Positions 44,444-55,400 of a DNA stretch of 64,000 bases are shown here, piece after piece. The DNA comes from Strongylocentrotus droebachiensis. Its lineage: Eukaryota; Echinodermata; Echinoidea; Camarodonta; Strongylocentrotidae. The notes below the pieces were generated by a model that was given only the letters and a program-made list of their open reading frames with translations, was not told the DNA's origin and searched no databases. Within the stretch, counting starts at the first letter, position 1. Every line of letters begins with the position of its first letter. A program made the translations under genes and the position numbers. The DNA lies in assembly GCA_035222895.1 (NCBI GenBank), contig JAVYIG010006396.1:54692-118691 (forward strand), in the 5' to 3' direction.

Positions 44444-44716
44444 TTCTAAGTGGAACTGCACATATATTATTTATGAGCATCAATATAAGCGTCCTTTATT
44501 GATTCGGTCTCTTGAACAACTTTCAGAAGGCTCGCTAGATCGATATTTTGGGTCATTGTAGGCTGTAGCCGTGTCCGACATGGGCATATTTTCTTCCTCA
44601 CACGTCAGTTTTCAAAAAATTTAAAAAGAACATTTTCAAAGACTCCTTTGATTTGAATCAATAAAGGACGCTTATATTGATGCTCATAAATAATATATGT
44701 GCAGTTCCACTTAGAA
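44444..44716. repeat. Perfect 62-bp inverted repeat with 149-bp spacer
   Basis: The left arm 44444-44505 and right arm 44655-44716 are exact reverse complements over 62 bases, starting TTCTAAGTGGAACTGC. The right arm merges into receptor 5' flank sequence (ATGCTCATAAATAATATATGT resembles TGCTCATGAATGATATATGT at 17930). The left arm thus looks like an inverted copy of that flank. Confidence 0.85.
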
Positions 44717-45046
44717 TTTCAATTATTGAATTGGTCATCAAATTGTCACTTAAACTGTCAGAAATTAAATCACTCAGTATCGTGAACAGATCATGACGTA
44801 CGCAATTATTAGCATTGGCATTTTCAGCTTCAGGCTGTTCACACACTGACTTCGAACTGCAGCACAACACATCAGATTCTTTCTGCCGACAAGACGTGTT
44901 TCCAGGATTTCGTTAAGATTGGTGCGCTTTTTAATTTCCTTTGACGCTTTCGAATTTTGCCTGTGTAAGTACGCTATCATCAAGTCGACACTCATTTCAT
45001 TTTGAGCAGGTTTGTGAAGGGCTTGCATCAAGCACCTTTCTAAACC
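44717..45046 (+). promoter_or_regulatory. 5' flank and 5' UTR acceptor of receptor 45047
   Basis: It matches the flanks of the receptors at 12242 and 18374. The acceptor-like TTTTGAGCAG|G ends at 45009, 37 bases before the ATG, the same spacing as in the paralogues. This supports a conserved 5' UTR intron. Confidence 0.5.
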
Positions 45047-46075
45047 ATGGCGACTGCACCCACTGGACCGGAAAACGCGACCGACAACGTCACAATACAC
45101 CATAGTGATCTTCAAGTTGTGACTTTGTTCTGTTACGCTGTAACGATTGCCCTGTCCATATGTTTCAACTGTATCGTACTAGTCGTCATCCATCACCAGA
45201 GAGAGCTCCAGGACTACATGAAGATCCTTTACCAAATTCTGGCAACGTCGAACCTTGTCTTGAGCATCAGTTGGAACATCTGGAATATCTTATGGTGGTT
45301 ATCCGCCAGGGAACGTGCTGAACAGACGTGTACTGTCATTAGTCTGATGTTTCCTTTTGTTTATTACACTACGCTTTCATCCGTGATGATCTGTTTGTGC
45401 GGCATCAGTTTGAACCTCTATCTTCTGGTGACAAAGCCGCTGAGATATCACACGATCCTTACTAGGAAACGATTTCTCTTTTCATTGGCATCCATGTACC
45501 TTCTGACCTTCCTGGCACATGGGATCTATCTACCTTTTCCCGATTCTCCACTCATAGGAAACTTAATTGAAAAATGCCTGGGTCGTGAAATCCCTTCATG
45601 GACGTCCATAGTAGACACATTCTACACTGTTTTTCCTGTATCTGTAACTCTGATCTTCACCACACTTATTTACGTTCGTTTGCTCCTAATCGTACGTCAG
45701 AAGATGAAAGCGGTCGTGAATAATATAAGGATCGTCCAACTTGACAGCACCGTAAGAGAAGTCGGTATCGAGAACGGTGTAGGTGGTGGTTGTCAAGAAC
45801 TTGACCAGCCGCAGAATAGGATCGATGTAAACCCTGGTGAAAACCTTGATCGTCCACCACAGGCACGGTTGAAAGGGTTCATTACCGTCATTTTGATTAC
45901 GGGGTCTTTCTACATCGTGTGGATACCGTACTTAATTCTCTACACAAGCCCACATTTCAAATTCATCCTGGAGTTAGTTGCAGTAAGCAGCACGTGGGTT
46001 CAGCCGATAATTTATCTGCTTACCAACCCCGAAGCCAGAAAAATATGCTGGAAATATGTCCGTTTTAACAAATAG
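45047..46075 (+). CDS. Rhodopsin-like (class A) GPCR, 342 aa, intact
   Basis: The closest intact paralogue of the receptor at 12242, with the same length and no gaps. TM1 to TM7 lie at the same positions. C95 and C177 form the expected disulfide pair. NLY is at 123-125, VWIP at 291-294 and QPIIY at 319-323. N10-A-T and N14-V-T are sequons. Position 69, the TM2 aspartate (sodium site) of LAxxD, is asparagine here (ATSNL), unlike the receptor at 12242. The stop is TAG followed by TCGAATA, the original end also seen at 19404. The start is fixed by alignment and by AACCATGGCG. Differences cluster in the N-terminus, extracellular loops and TM7 start, which would suit ligand divergence. The ligand is unknown. 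Confidence 0.93.
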   Translation: MATAPTGPENATDNVTIHHSDLQVVTLFCYAVTIALSICFNCIVLVVIHHQRELQDYMKILYQILATSNLVLSISWNIWNILWWLSARERAEQTCTVISLMFPFVYYTTLSSVMICLCGISLNLYLLVTKPLRYHTILTRKRFLFSLASMYLLTFLAHGIYLPFPDSPLIGNLIEKCLGREIPSWTSIVDTFYTVFPVSVTLIFTTLIYVRLLLIVRQKMKAVVNNIRIVQLDSTVREVGIENGVGGGCQELDQPQNRIDVNPGENLDRPPQARLKGFITVILITGSFYIVWIPYLILYTSPHFKFILELVAVSSTWVQPIIYLLTNPEARKICWKYVRFNK

Positions 46076-47287
46076 TCGAATAATCTAACTAAACAGCAAT
46101 TTCACAGCAATTGACATTATGTATTAGTTCAGATAATATTTTATCACGTTATACTTTCTCCTTTAATCTTTTTTTATATTTTTTTTATATTAAGTATTTC
46201 ATTTACAATCTTCATGTATTACAGTACTTTCTTAACTGATGTAATTAGTAGTTGATGGAGCCATTTTAAATTATATATGAAATCAAAGTTTGTTCTTTTA
46301 CTTTTTGTTAAGCGCATAGAGATGGCAACATAGTTCGCAATATAAGTCTGAATTATTATTAGTATTATTGTAGTGTACATGTGAAAAGAGAAGAACAGCA
46401 TGAAGATGATGCGAAGCTTTTTACACCCTCTCACTCCACCCACACTCGCATACAGACACGTCCGCACCAACGCACGCGCACACACACACACACACACCCA
46501 CAAAATTATCCCCGGGATTTCTCTTACCAAATATTAAATATCAGTTAATACTTTTCAACAGAGCTCCTTATCACACTACACCTGTGTGTGGTGGTCCTGT
46601 GGATAAGACACCGATCTATACATTGCAGGGTATAGTTTAAAATCACTGCCATTGCACGGATTTCCTTAGGCATGACCTTTATTCACATGTGCCACTCTAT
46701 CCGGGTGAAGAAAATGAGTATCCATAGGAAGACAACTTTTTGCTTGCATGAGCGCCTTATCATCTTATATCAGCTTTCCAAAAAGTCGAGTAAAAAGAAT
46801 GATTGTCATGATTTTGCAGGATCCTCAGGAAGAACAGTATAAACACTGAGAAGGCTACCCCAGGTAAATAAGAGACAATATTGTAATTGTTTTATCAGGA
46901 TACGCACCGAATATGTTGATTCTTGTTCATTATGACACGTCTTCACAGCCACATTCGCATGTGCCATCTCGCCAGCGCAAATAAGCGAAATGCGCTTCAC
47001 AACTGTGTAAGTGATAACACAAAGATAAATAAATACGTATGGGTCCTAATAAATTCTTTGTTGCCCGCATTTGCATTTTGAATCCATGCTAGCCATTCAT
47101 TTAAAAGTAAAGTTTGGAGTAATAATTATCCCAACTTCTTGTTTAATACGCAATATTTAAGAAGTTTGGATATTTATCAATGTTTATTGCGATATCGATA
47201 AAACAATTGTTTTATGATTTTTTTTTTTACATTTTGAAAAAGGTACTTTCTAATGATGAATCATAAAATAGCAAATATACACAGTTA
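46076..47287. other. Receptor 3' flank with a decayed SINE (46588-46770)
   Basis: It is paralogous to 322-1700. The SINE still has GTGGTCCTGTGGATAAG and the shared CATGAGCGCC end, but its B box is degraded. (CA)n and (GT)-type microsatellites lie at 46480-46500. No gene. Confidence 0.65.
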
Positions 47288-47859
47288 TTAAAGAGATAGT
47301 TGAGTTCTGTTTTCAAACCGCAAATGCCTTCAAAGTGCATGGTTATTACTCTTATTTTTTTATCTATGACATTTCTAATGCCCTTTTAGGACCTAAAATT
47401 GCTATATATGAAGGTAATTTTAGACCCCAAAATGTGTGAAATTTAGCCAATACAATCATAGCAATTCAGCTCCACTTCCCAACAAATACAGTGACCGTTA
47501 ATTTATTAATTAATTAAAAATAACAATTCATGGGCCGGCTGGTTGTGCGTATATAACCAACACGAAAAAGCCAACAAAAAAATCAACATCGGCATTGGCT
47601 GAAATACAACGTAAAAGGCGCTATTTCATTTTTTCAACGGCTTTTTACAAATTATTCGAATATTTGTGGTGGTACACAAATATTAGAGATGGTTATATTT
47701 ATGGATATTTCAGCCGTCTCTGAACCGATTTAGATCAAACAACGATTATTTGTCATTTAAATTGTATGTTCTTTCAAATTTGACACTCAGTTTTTCATTA
47801 TCTCACCAAAACAATATTTTGTGTAGCGCCCTCTGCAACAGAACTCAACTATCCCTTTA
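47288..47859. mobile_element. MITE with TTAA ends, family 'GGGATAG', copy 2 (inverted)
   Basis: It reads TTAA-AGAGATAGTTGAGTTCTG on the left and CAGAACTCAACTATCCCT-TTAT on the right. Its interior is the reverse complement of 3024-3604. Confidence 0.8.
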
Positions 47860-49593
47860 TGCAAAAAAATACGTATACTTGAGAGCATGTGTATAATTTA
47901 AGGATGATGATGATGCTGTTGATGGTGATGATAAAAATAATTAATAATTAAACATATTTGTATAGCGCATAACAAATAAACAAAAATCATTTGTATTGCG
48001 TTAAAACCTGCGCAAATGCTGTTGAAAGAAATTAGCCCTTGTGCCAGTAATACCAGGCAGAGTTTTAAATGTTCATTACGCATCACTGTAGTTATGACTT
48101 TAGTCTGAAATGGTGCGTCAAAGACCTCGCCAGTCATTGACGCAGTCCTCCGTCAACAAAATGATGCATCGTGTGCAACGGACTTTAAACATAGCAATAT
48201 AAATATATCTTTAACAAAAACAGAACCCTTTCTTTTCTAAGATTGTTGATATGCTGGGAAGAATGGAAATAGGCCTAGAATTACATATTTCGTGACGATA
48301 GTCTTTAAAAAAAAATTACCTTCACATCGATCACAAGGTCTACTTGGCCGTTCAGTTTTACATTTGTGACAGAACGCAACACTTATTTTATTATAACAGC
48401 AGTGTATCTCATTAACACAATGTATTAAGTAATTTGTATATATCATCTCGAAAGAATGACCGTTAATATTTACTGAGTATTATGAACATGAATGTCTATG
48501 TACATACAAAATCTATCTCTCTTTTCTCGAAAATAGTATGAATATTAATATCTATGATAATTTCATTTATTGTAAGAAGTCAGTTGTGGGAGGGTTTTTT
48601 CACGTAATATTTCCGTATTCGCAGCCAGTAATTAGGTAAATGTACTTTGATTTTGATTAGCCAAAATGTGATTTTAGTACGTTATGATATCATGAAAGAC
48701 ATTACAGCAAAAAACTGCACATTCTTACTTTTTAGCTGCGGGTCGAAATTATGAACATATTTTAGGCCTAAAACAGCCAATACTTTTTCTTTTGAGACCT
48801 TCTTGGTTAAGAAAAAAACCTTAATAAAGTATTCAAATGAGTTGCTAATACACAATATGGTATGTAAATGTATAACCTCTCTAGATTTATCGACTATATG
48901 TACAGCTAACCTATATCCTAAAACCATGACGGACACAATAATTGTCCTTGTATTAGACTATATTATTCCTTTTTTTCAAGTTGGAACATGTAGGCCTATT
49001 TTATTGTATCGGTCAGAACATGTTATCCATACTTTTGTTGGACCAAACAATAAGTAACATGAGTCTTGAGATTATCAATCCTTGACTCAAACTTAGGTTT
49101 CATTTTTTACAAAAACATCCCACTTGAACAACGATATTCGAAATGTCGTCTCATAAACAATTACAACACTTTTATAATGCCCGTTGCCTACAAGGCGTCA
49201 TTTTTATTGCGTTAATACCTGCGCTAATCCTGTGAAAGAAATTAGCCCTTGCGCTGGAAATACAAGGCACAGTTTGAAATGTTCATTACTCGTCAATGAC
49301 GTTATGACGTCACTGTCAAATGGTGCGTCAGGACCGCACCAGTCATTGGCGCAGTCCTCCGTCAGTAACATGATGCATCGTGTGCAACGGATAAAAGGTT
49401 CCAGAGACGGAAGTTTTCATTGTTTTGCGGCCGTCAGTTTCGCGGGCCGTTGATCGGTGAATTCGATTGTAGCATCTTTGTTAACATATCCGATGATTCT
49501 GATTCTCTGATTATGTTGCCCATTAAGTTGGAATAAATTGTCTAACTTACTTTTATGGAACGATTGTAACAATATACGATTGTAACGATTGTA
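47860..49593. repeat. Intergenic with a direct repeat of about 190 bp
   Basis: 47994-48184 and 49207-49392 share GAAAGAAATTAGCCCTTG, CAGTCATTG(A/G)CGCAGTCCTC and ATGATGCATCGTGTGCAACGG. No coding sequence is conserved between the two. (GAT)n-type words lie near 47903-47935. Nothing else was recognised between the repeats. Confidence 0.7.
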
Positions 49594-49838
49594 ACCGGAG
49601 TGTTGGCTCAGTCAGTAGAGCGTCCGCCTCACAACCGGAAGGTCGTGGGTTCGAACCCCGGCCGCGTCATACCAAAAGACGTTAAAAGATGGGAGTTGTT
49701 GCTACCTTGTTTGGCGTTCAACAATAAGGGATAGAGCAACGTCGATCTGGCGCTGCTCAGTGGCTGCCGGGCTCACGATCAATTGGGCAAAAAGAATTTC
49801 CGTTTCGGTTTAATAAAATTTGGAGTGGACTATTAGGC

Positions 49839-49876
<38 letters not shown>

Positions 49877-49880
49877 GGTT
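49594..49880 (+). mobile_element. tRNA-derived SINE with (ATT)n tail
   Basis: TGGCTCAGTCAGTAGAGC (A box) and GGTTCGAACCCC (B box) sit in a tRNA-like head with a CAC anticodon position. The acceptor ends do not pair and the T and anticodon stems have mismatches, so it is not a tRNA gene. A unique body (to about 49835) and an (ATT)n tail (49840-49874) follow, the tail type used by CR1/L2-like LINEs. Confidence 0.8.
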
Positions 49881-50454
49881 TATTCTTGATTAGATAAAGT
49901 TCTTGTTCCCTCAGAAACTTATTTATCAATCTGGAGAGTCGTTGGGATTCATCAATCATATGAGAAGATATATACTTTATCTAATGAAGAATGAACCACA
50001 TTGTCACAATCGTTGTTCATTAAAACAAGGGATAAGAAAAACAATTATTCCAACTTTATTGTCAACGGTGTATTTCTTTTTCATGTAATATTATTCAAGC
50101 TGTTTCCGTAGTATGTGTTCTATAATTAATCATACTTATAAATGGTTCATTAAACTATTTAACGTTAACTTGTAATGACTGAAAAACTGAATTATCCATT
50201 TCATAATGGAGTGTGTGACATATGGTCATTTTGGATAAGTAGTTGACTTGTTGATTTACTGATTAGTTGGTTGGTCGATTGATTGAATGAATGGTTGATT
50301 GATTGGTGGGTTGGTTTGTTGAGTGATTGGTTTATCTGTTGGTTTATTGGTTAGTTGGTTGATTGAATGATTGACTGATCAAATGATTGGTTGGTTGGTC
50401 GATGGATTGATTGATTTGTTGCTTGGGTTAGTTGAATCATTAAGTGAGCAAATG
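49881..50454. other. Intergenic with GATT/GGTT simple repeats
   Basis: The tract 50240-50420 consists of GATTGATT/GGTTGGTT words like 13675-13920. No gene. Confidence 0.6.
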
Positions 50455-50650
50455 ATGAATCACGATCAGAACTATAATGTTTAAAGAGGTTATTAAAATC
50501 ACAAAATATATCCTACTTTCTGGTCTGAGATTTCCGAGTACTGGACCAGTGTCGTTCGTAGGCGCTGTCAAATTGGTATAGTCTGGCAGAATTTTCAAAC
50601 TAGATCCATCCCGGCTGCTTAGAGATGACGAGTAGTTCTTAAGGAATTAT
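50455..50650 (-). pseudogene. GPCR relic: N-terminal end only, related to 26804-27772
   Basis: Read on the minus strand this matches the upstream region, start and TM1 of the receptor at 26804-27772 (compare 27650-27850: GATGAATCACGGTTAGAAC, CTTTCTGG and CCAGTGTCGTTTGTA). The start codon is lost (ATG to TTG near 50571) and everything after TM1 is missing. It is dead. Confidence 0.75.
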
Positions 50651-52560
50651 TTAAGGTCAAAAGTTATCAAGCATGACGAAGGTATGATGTCAAGATTAAA
50701 ATATTCCTCTATTCAAACGATTTTCGATACTAGGATTAATGAAAGATACAATTATATTGCCCACGTATCCTTCCCAGGTGGTGCTTAAGGCCTGCAGAAT
50801 TGCATTATTACCCTGGATGTAGCCTAGCTGCCCTAACACGCGAAAAAACATTAAAGGAGCACAATTCATATCAAGTACCAATTAACTACGCATGGCTGGA
50901 GAGTGGCAAATGTTGCTTAATGTCTTGCCAAAGGACATTAGTGCCGCATCGGAACTCGAACCGCGAACCATGTGAACCATAGTCCGGTGACGTATTCCCT
51001 AGACCACACCTCACTGTTAGAACGGTGTTTAAAATATCACTATTTAAAAGAATGTTGTTTAAAAAAGTAAACAACGTTGTTCAAAATCGAAAAATCAGTG
51101 CTCGATTGACTTAAACAACTATGTATTAAAAGACACAAATATTTAATTAAACAGAGTTGTTTAAAAAGTCCCGGGGGCGTCGTTGATATTTTCTCGATAC
51201 GCGATTGCAATTTGCGCACACACATGCGATATGCACAAAGTACGTACATAATACATGCATGCAAGCATGCAGTGCTAGTGTGCAGTGCAGACGAAAATGG
51301 CGGAACAAGGGCAAGGCGACGACTTGGTTCTTCTCGGCTTCGCCGATGGGGTTTAGGTGAAGTTATAGAGACAAATAATAATGTTGTCTGTCACTGCCAT
51401 GAATATGATGAACAAATGTTGAAGTAAATTGGAAACAAGCTCTGCATGTTACAGTGTATAAATCGTTGTGATTATTGCAGGAGTGGTTCCAGTAGGTCAT
51501 TTCACAAATTCAAACAGCCAGATAATAACCATTAAACAGTTATGTTTAAAATTTAAGCAACTCCTTTTAAACAACCCAGTTGTGCAGTAATATTGAATAA
51601 ACAACAGTTGCTTAGTAATTTAAACATTATTGTTTAAAATGTAAACAACTTGCGTTAAACAACCGAGTTGTGCAATTTTATTACTAAACAACTGTTGTTT
51701 AAAAGGTTTCCTAATTTTTAAACAACTAAGTGTTCAAAATGTAAACAACCTTAATTTGTTTAATTTTTAAACAACAGTTGAGCGATTCACCGGTTAACTC
51801 GGGGTTCTTTAAAATTTTAAACAACTTGTTTAATTTTTTTCTAACAGTGTAGCTCTACAACACTAATGCAACAGTAATGTATTGTTCCTGACAGTCAGTG
51901 GCAGATCGAGAATGAGAACGTCGGTTGGGGAATTTCGATACAAACGGCCCACTCTACCTATGAGATACATATCAACCGACCCTCAGACCTGAAATCGACC
52001 AGCCGTAGAGCCAAATGCATCGGGCGGCCCTTGGGGAACTTTCCCCCAAACTACCCATAGCCAGCCTATTCCTTCCTTTTAGTGGCGTAACATGGGTTCG
52101 GCCATTGACGGTATCATCCACAGGGGGATGACCATATCGAGAAGTATGGTAAAGGTTGTTCCATCTTCTTTCCCCTTTCCTTGTTATCATGTTTCGTTCA
52201 ATCTCTACCTCTCCCTCCCTATGTGTATTTTCTCTTTCTTGTTTGCTTTCGTCTTTTTTTCGCTAATCGATTGGGGAGGAATGGATTTGGAATGTGATTG
52301 ACATTTTCTTATGCTACCCATTGAAACAAGATTCATCTCCAGGAAACTAATCTAATCAGTGCTAACTGTCTACGAAGCGACGTCAAAAATCTAGGTCGTT
52401 TGCAAAGGATGGAGAGCAAAAGGCCCATTATTTCTTCAAACACGGGTTGGTAAATTTCTCACGCCGGCAGTAATGATAAGTTCGAGCCTTCTTATCTTCC
52501 TTACGTTTAAAGTTTAAAACCTCTTAAACCAATCATTGCCTTGATAGTTTCCTTACCTCA
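50640..52560. repeat. Segmental duplicate of 10580-11700, interrupted
   Basis: It carries the family B SINE (50745-51010, minus strand, with GGTTCGCGGTTCGAGTTCC) and the downstream part from 51850. The TIR element 51012-51849 is inserted between. The long frame of the other copy is broken here, which argues against coding function. Confidence 0.8.
51012..51849. mobile_element. TIR element with TTTAAACAAC subterminal repeats
   Basis: The ends CACTGTTAGAA and TTCTAACAGTG are inverted (11 bases). The empty site is visible at about 10975. The interior has many TTTAAACAAC/GTTGTTTAAA words in both orientations. The central part 51180-51430 is different: GC-richer, with an ATG (51297) in AAAATGGCGG, a YY1-like core. 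It encodes MAEQGQGDDLVLLGFADG before a stop. This could be a captured 5' gene end or the relic start of the element's own transposase. The superfamily is unresolved. Confidence 0.75.
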
Positions 52561-53394
52561 TTAATGTTATAATGTGCTGATGCAAGTGACAAACGAGGGC
52601 TTTTATATTTACCACTTAGCGAAGAAAAGGCAGGCGCCATTCAAAATCCAAACTATCTTCGTATAAGTTTTCTATATAGAGCCAAAAAGACTCCGATCAG
52701 AGTCAATTTGAGTTTTAAATTTCGATCATGATCCTTTATTTTTGATAATTCTCGGATACTAAATAACTGAGTCATGTTGGTGTATATCCACAAAAAGATA
52801 TATTTCCTACTCTACCAATGTCTTGATTCCTGTGAACAATTAAAGCTAATAGAATAACTGGACTTAATTGCCAAGTCGTTACACGTAGTGACACGTATAG
52901 TAGACGATGACTCGGTGATAATCTCGGCTTTGATCCCGAACATTTGATTTTGTACAGAAGCCTTTGCTAAGCTTGCTAAGCTTTGAAAATACTGTTAGAA
53001 TATCAAATAATGTAAAGTTGATTTCTTTCTGCTTCCATCGAACTTTTTAAGTCGATATCAAACCAACAATTTTAGAAAGCGGCAAATAGCATTTGTTCAT
53101 ATTCTGTTATAGTAGTATACACATCTCAAATAGCAAGAACAGTTAAAATCGTTATGTCTGATTCATATTTATCTTTTGTTTATTTGTTGTAATTGTTAAC
53201 GAAATTCTATGAATTCGCCTTCATCATTGATAGATTATCCTTAGTTTGCCTTACATCATTATTAAGCAATTTTGTAATAAACTAACCGTACTACCCTGTA
53301 AAAATTAGACATTACAATAATATCATCAATCAACGATGCAAAAACTCTTACTTTCTAATTGTTACAAGCAATTTAGAAACAAACACTAACTCTT
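52561..53394. other. Intergenic, nothing recognised
   Basis: No gene, domain or repeat could be supported. Confidence 0.45.
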
Positions 53395-54602
53395 TTTACG
53401 TCAGCATTCTCGAAAATATGGCCAAATCGATTATTCTCCCATCACTTTCAAACAATTATCACTTACGATAATATTATCTTATCTTAAACTGACAGTTCAC
53501 ATTAATTTTTGTTCCGGGTTGCCTCTCCTCCGAGGTTTGTATTTGTTCTGACCCCTCTTTGACTCCCTCCTGCTTGTTGTAATCTGTGAATATTATTGCT
53601 GAACACGCTCATAATTCTAGATTTATAATTATTGTGTAAGTATAAAAAAGAGAGTGGATCAAACACCTCGGATTTGTCTTCATGTTTTCCAAAATCGGGG
53701 TAGATTGTTCACCAATTATACGACATGGTATCAGTAATTAAGTGATATAGAATCAATACGTATCATTTACTGAATTAATTAAGTAAATCGTGTGGAGTGG
53801 AATCTCTACATATTGATTACTGCTTTTGCGCAAGAGATTCAAGTCTATTACCTGATGTTTCCTGTCGTGATACTTCAATCTACACTCCACATACAAATAA
53901 TGCAAAACTATGACCTGAATATATATATTCATGTCAAAGAATTGATTGGCTCTTCGTAAGGAACCCATGAAATCCATGAAATTAATATTATTAATCGATG
54001 ATGTACAACTCGTGTGTTTTAAGTGTCGAAGATTCTTTTAATTTTACAAGTAGATTAGAAAAAAAGATAACCTGGATGACGTCAGCCATCTTGGAAATAT
54101 GTACAAATCGATTTTCCTTCCATCACTCTCGATCAAATATCATTTACGTTAAAGTCACCCTCTCTTAAACTGACAGTCGACATTGGTCATTTTTTGGTTG
54201 CTTCTCCTCCGTGTTAATCTGTTAATATTTGTATTTGTTTTGGCTCCTCTTCGACTCCACCCTGCTTGTTGTAATTTGTAAATATTATTGCTGAGCACGT
54301 TCATAGATCTAGCTTACAAATCTTTTTATATTAAAAGAAAATTGATTAATCATTTTAAATTCATCATCATTTTTTCCGAACTCGGTGGAAGATTGTTTAC
54401 TTATTCCATGAAATGGTATCAAAAGTGATGTTGAATCAATACGCACCATTTACTGAATGCATTAAGTGATATCAGTAGTGGTGTGGAGTGGAATCAATTT
54501 ACTCTTCACTATCAAAAAAATGCAGACTAAAAAATGACTTAAAACCTATGACCCGAATGTATTTATACATGTCAAATAATTGATTGGCTCTTCGTGAGAA
54601 AC
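53395..54602. repeat. Diverged tandem duplication, period about 680 bp
   Basis: 53400-53990 and 54078-54600 share, in order, ACGTCAGC-AT, AAATCGATT, CTTAAACTGACAGT, CTCCTGCTTGTTGTAAT-like, AATATTATTGCTGA and ATTGATTGGCTCTTCGT. Divergence is considerable, so it is old. No gene. Confidence 0.7.
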
Positions 54603-54606
54603 TTAA

Positions 54607-55107
54607 AGGTAATACAAAGCTTTGGTATGGGGTCATGAATTTGGTTCAAATGAACATATTGGAGCCATATGCGGTCCTAAAATATTCAGCGATCTTCGTC
54701 GCGGTTGAAATCGAGTCTAAAGTTATACAATTGTAAATAATAAACTCTTTATGTTGTATAGCTCCCTCTCAGGTCAAGATATTAATTAAGCTATAAAACA
54801 ATGTTTCTTGACTCAAATCAACCGATTAGCTATTTCCGTTTGGAAATTATATACCATCGCTAAATGTTCTGAAATTTTCATGGTCGCAGCTACCATTACA
54901 CGGCCGTAGGCGCTATTTGAAATTTTTCAAAATTTACCGGGAGCACCGGTAAATTTGTATATTAAATTTTTCTCGAAAGCAGAAGTGTTTTAGGGGCTAA
55001 ATTTTCTAGTGCTTTTAATACATCCACAGGGGCATCCAAATATATCAAAATTGTGAAGATTCACTATCCACCCAATTTCCAAAATTTCCCAAAACTTTGT
55101 ACTACCT
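54607..55107. mobile_element. MITE with TTAA duplication, family 'AGGTAATAC', copy 2
   Basis: TTAA lies at 54603-54606 and 55108-55111. The empty target is seen in the paralogous flank at about 32397-32406 (GGAATTTAATTGGAG), which confirms the 4-bp TTAA duplication. Confidence 0.9.
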
Positions 55108-55111
55108 TTAA

Positions 55112-55400
55112 TTGGAGATTATTTCGTTCCGTGACATGGGTGAGGACATTGATGGGGTACCAGCATCATGGAGTTGGAGGGAGGGGGAGGCTAGTCTGAT
55201 TCGAAGGACGAAATACAAATTGACAAAAAACATTGATTGGAGGCAAGATGTCTGATGTGGACATAACGTCTTATTTTCACGTTTCCTTTCCAGCCTCTCT
55301 CTTTTCTCTCCCTTTCTCTTACACTTTCTTTCTCTCTGTCTCTCTCATTTCTTTCCTTCTCTCTTCGTTAACAGATTGAGGGCAATTGGCACCTGTCCTA
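55112..55400. other. Fragment of the duplicated receptor 5' flank
   Basis: It matches 32405-32860 (GTGACATGGGTGAGGACATTGATGGGG and a CT-rich part), then is interrupted by the foldback element that follows. Confidence 0.7.

Noticed and set aside
49598..49672. A functional tRNA-Val (CAC) gene
   Set aside because: A and B boxes and a CAC position are present, but the acceptor arms do not pair, two stems have mismatches, and a SINE body with an ATT tail follows.
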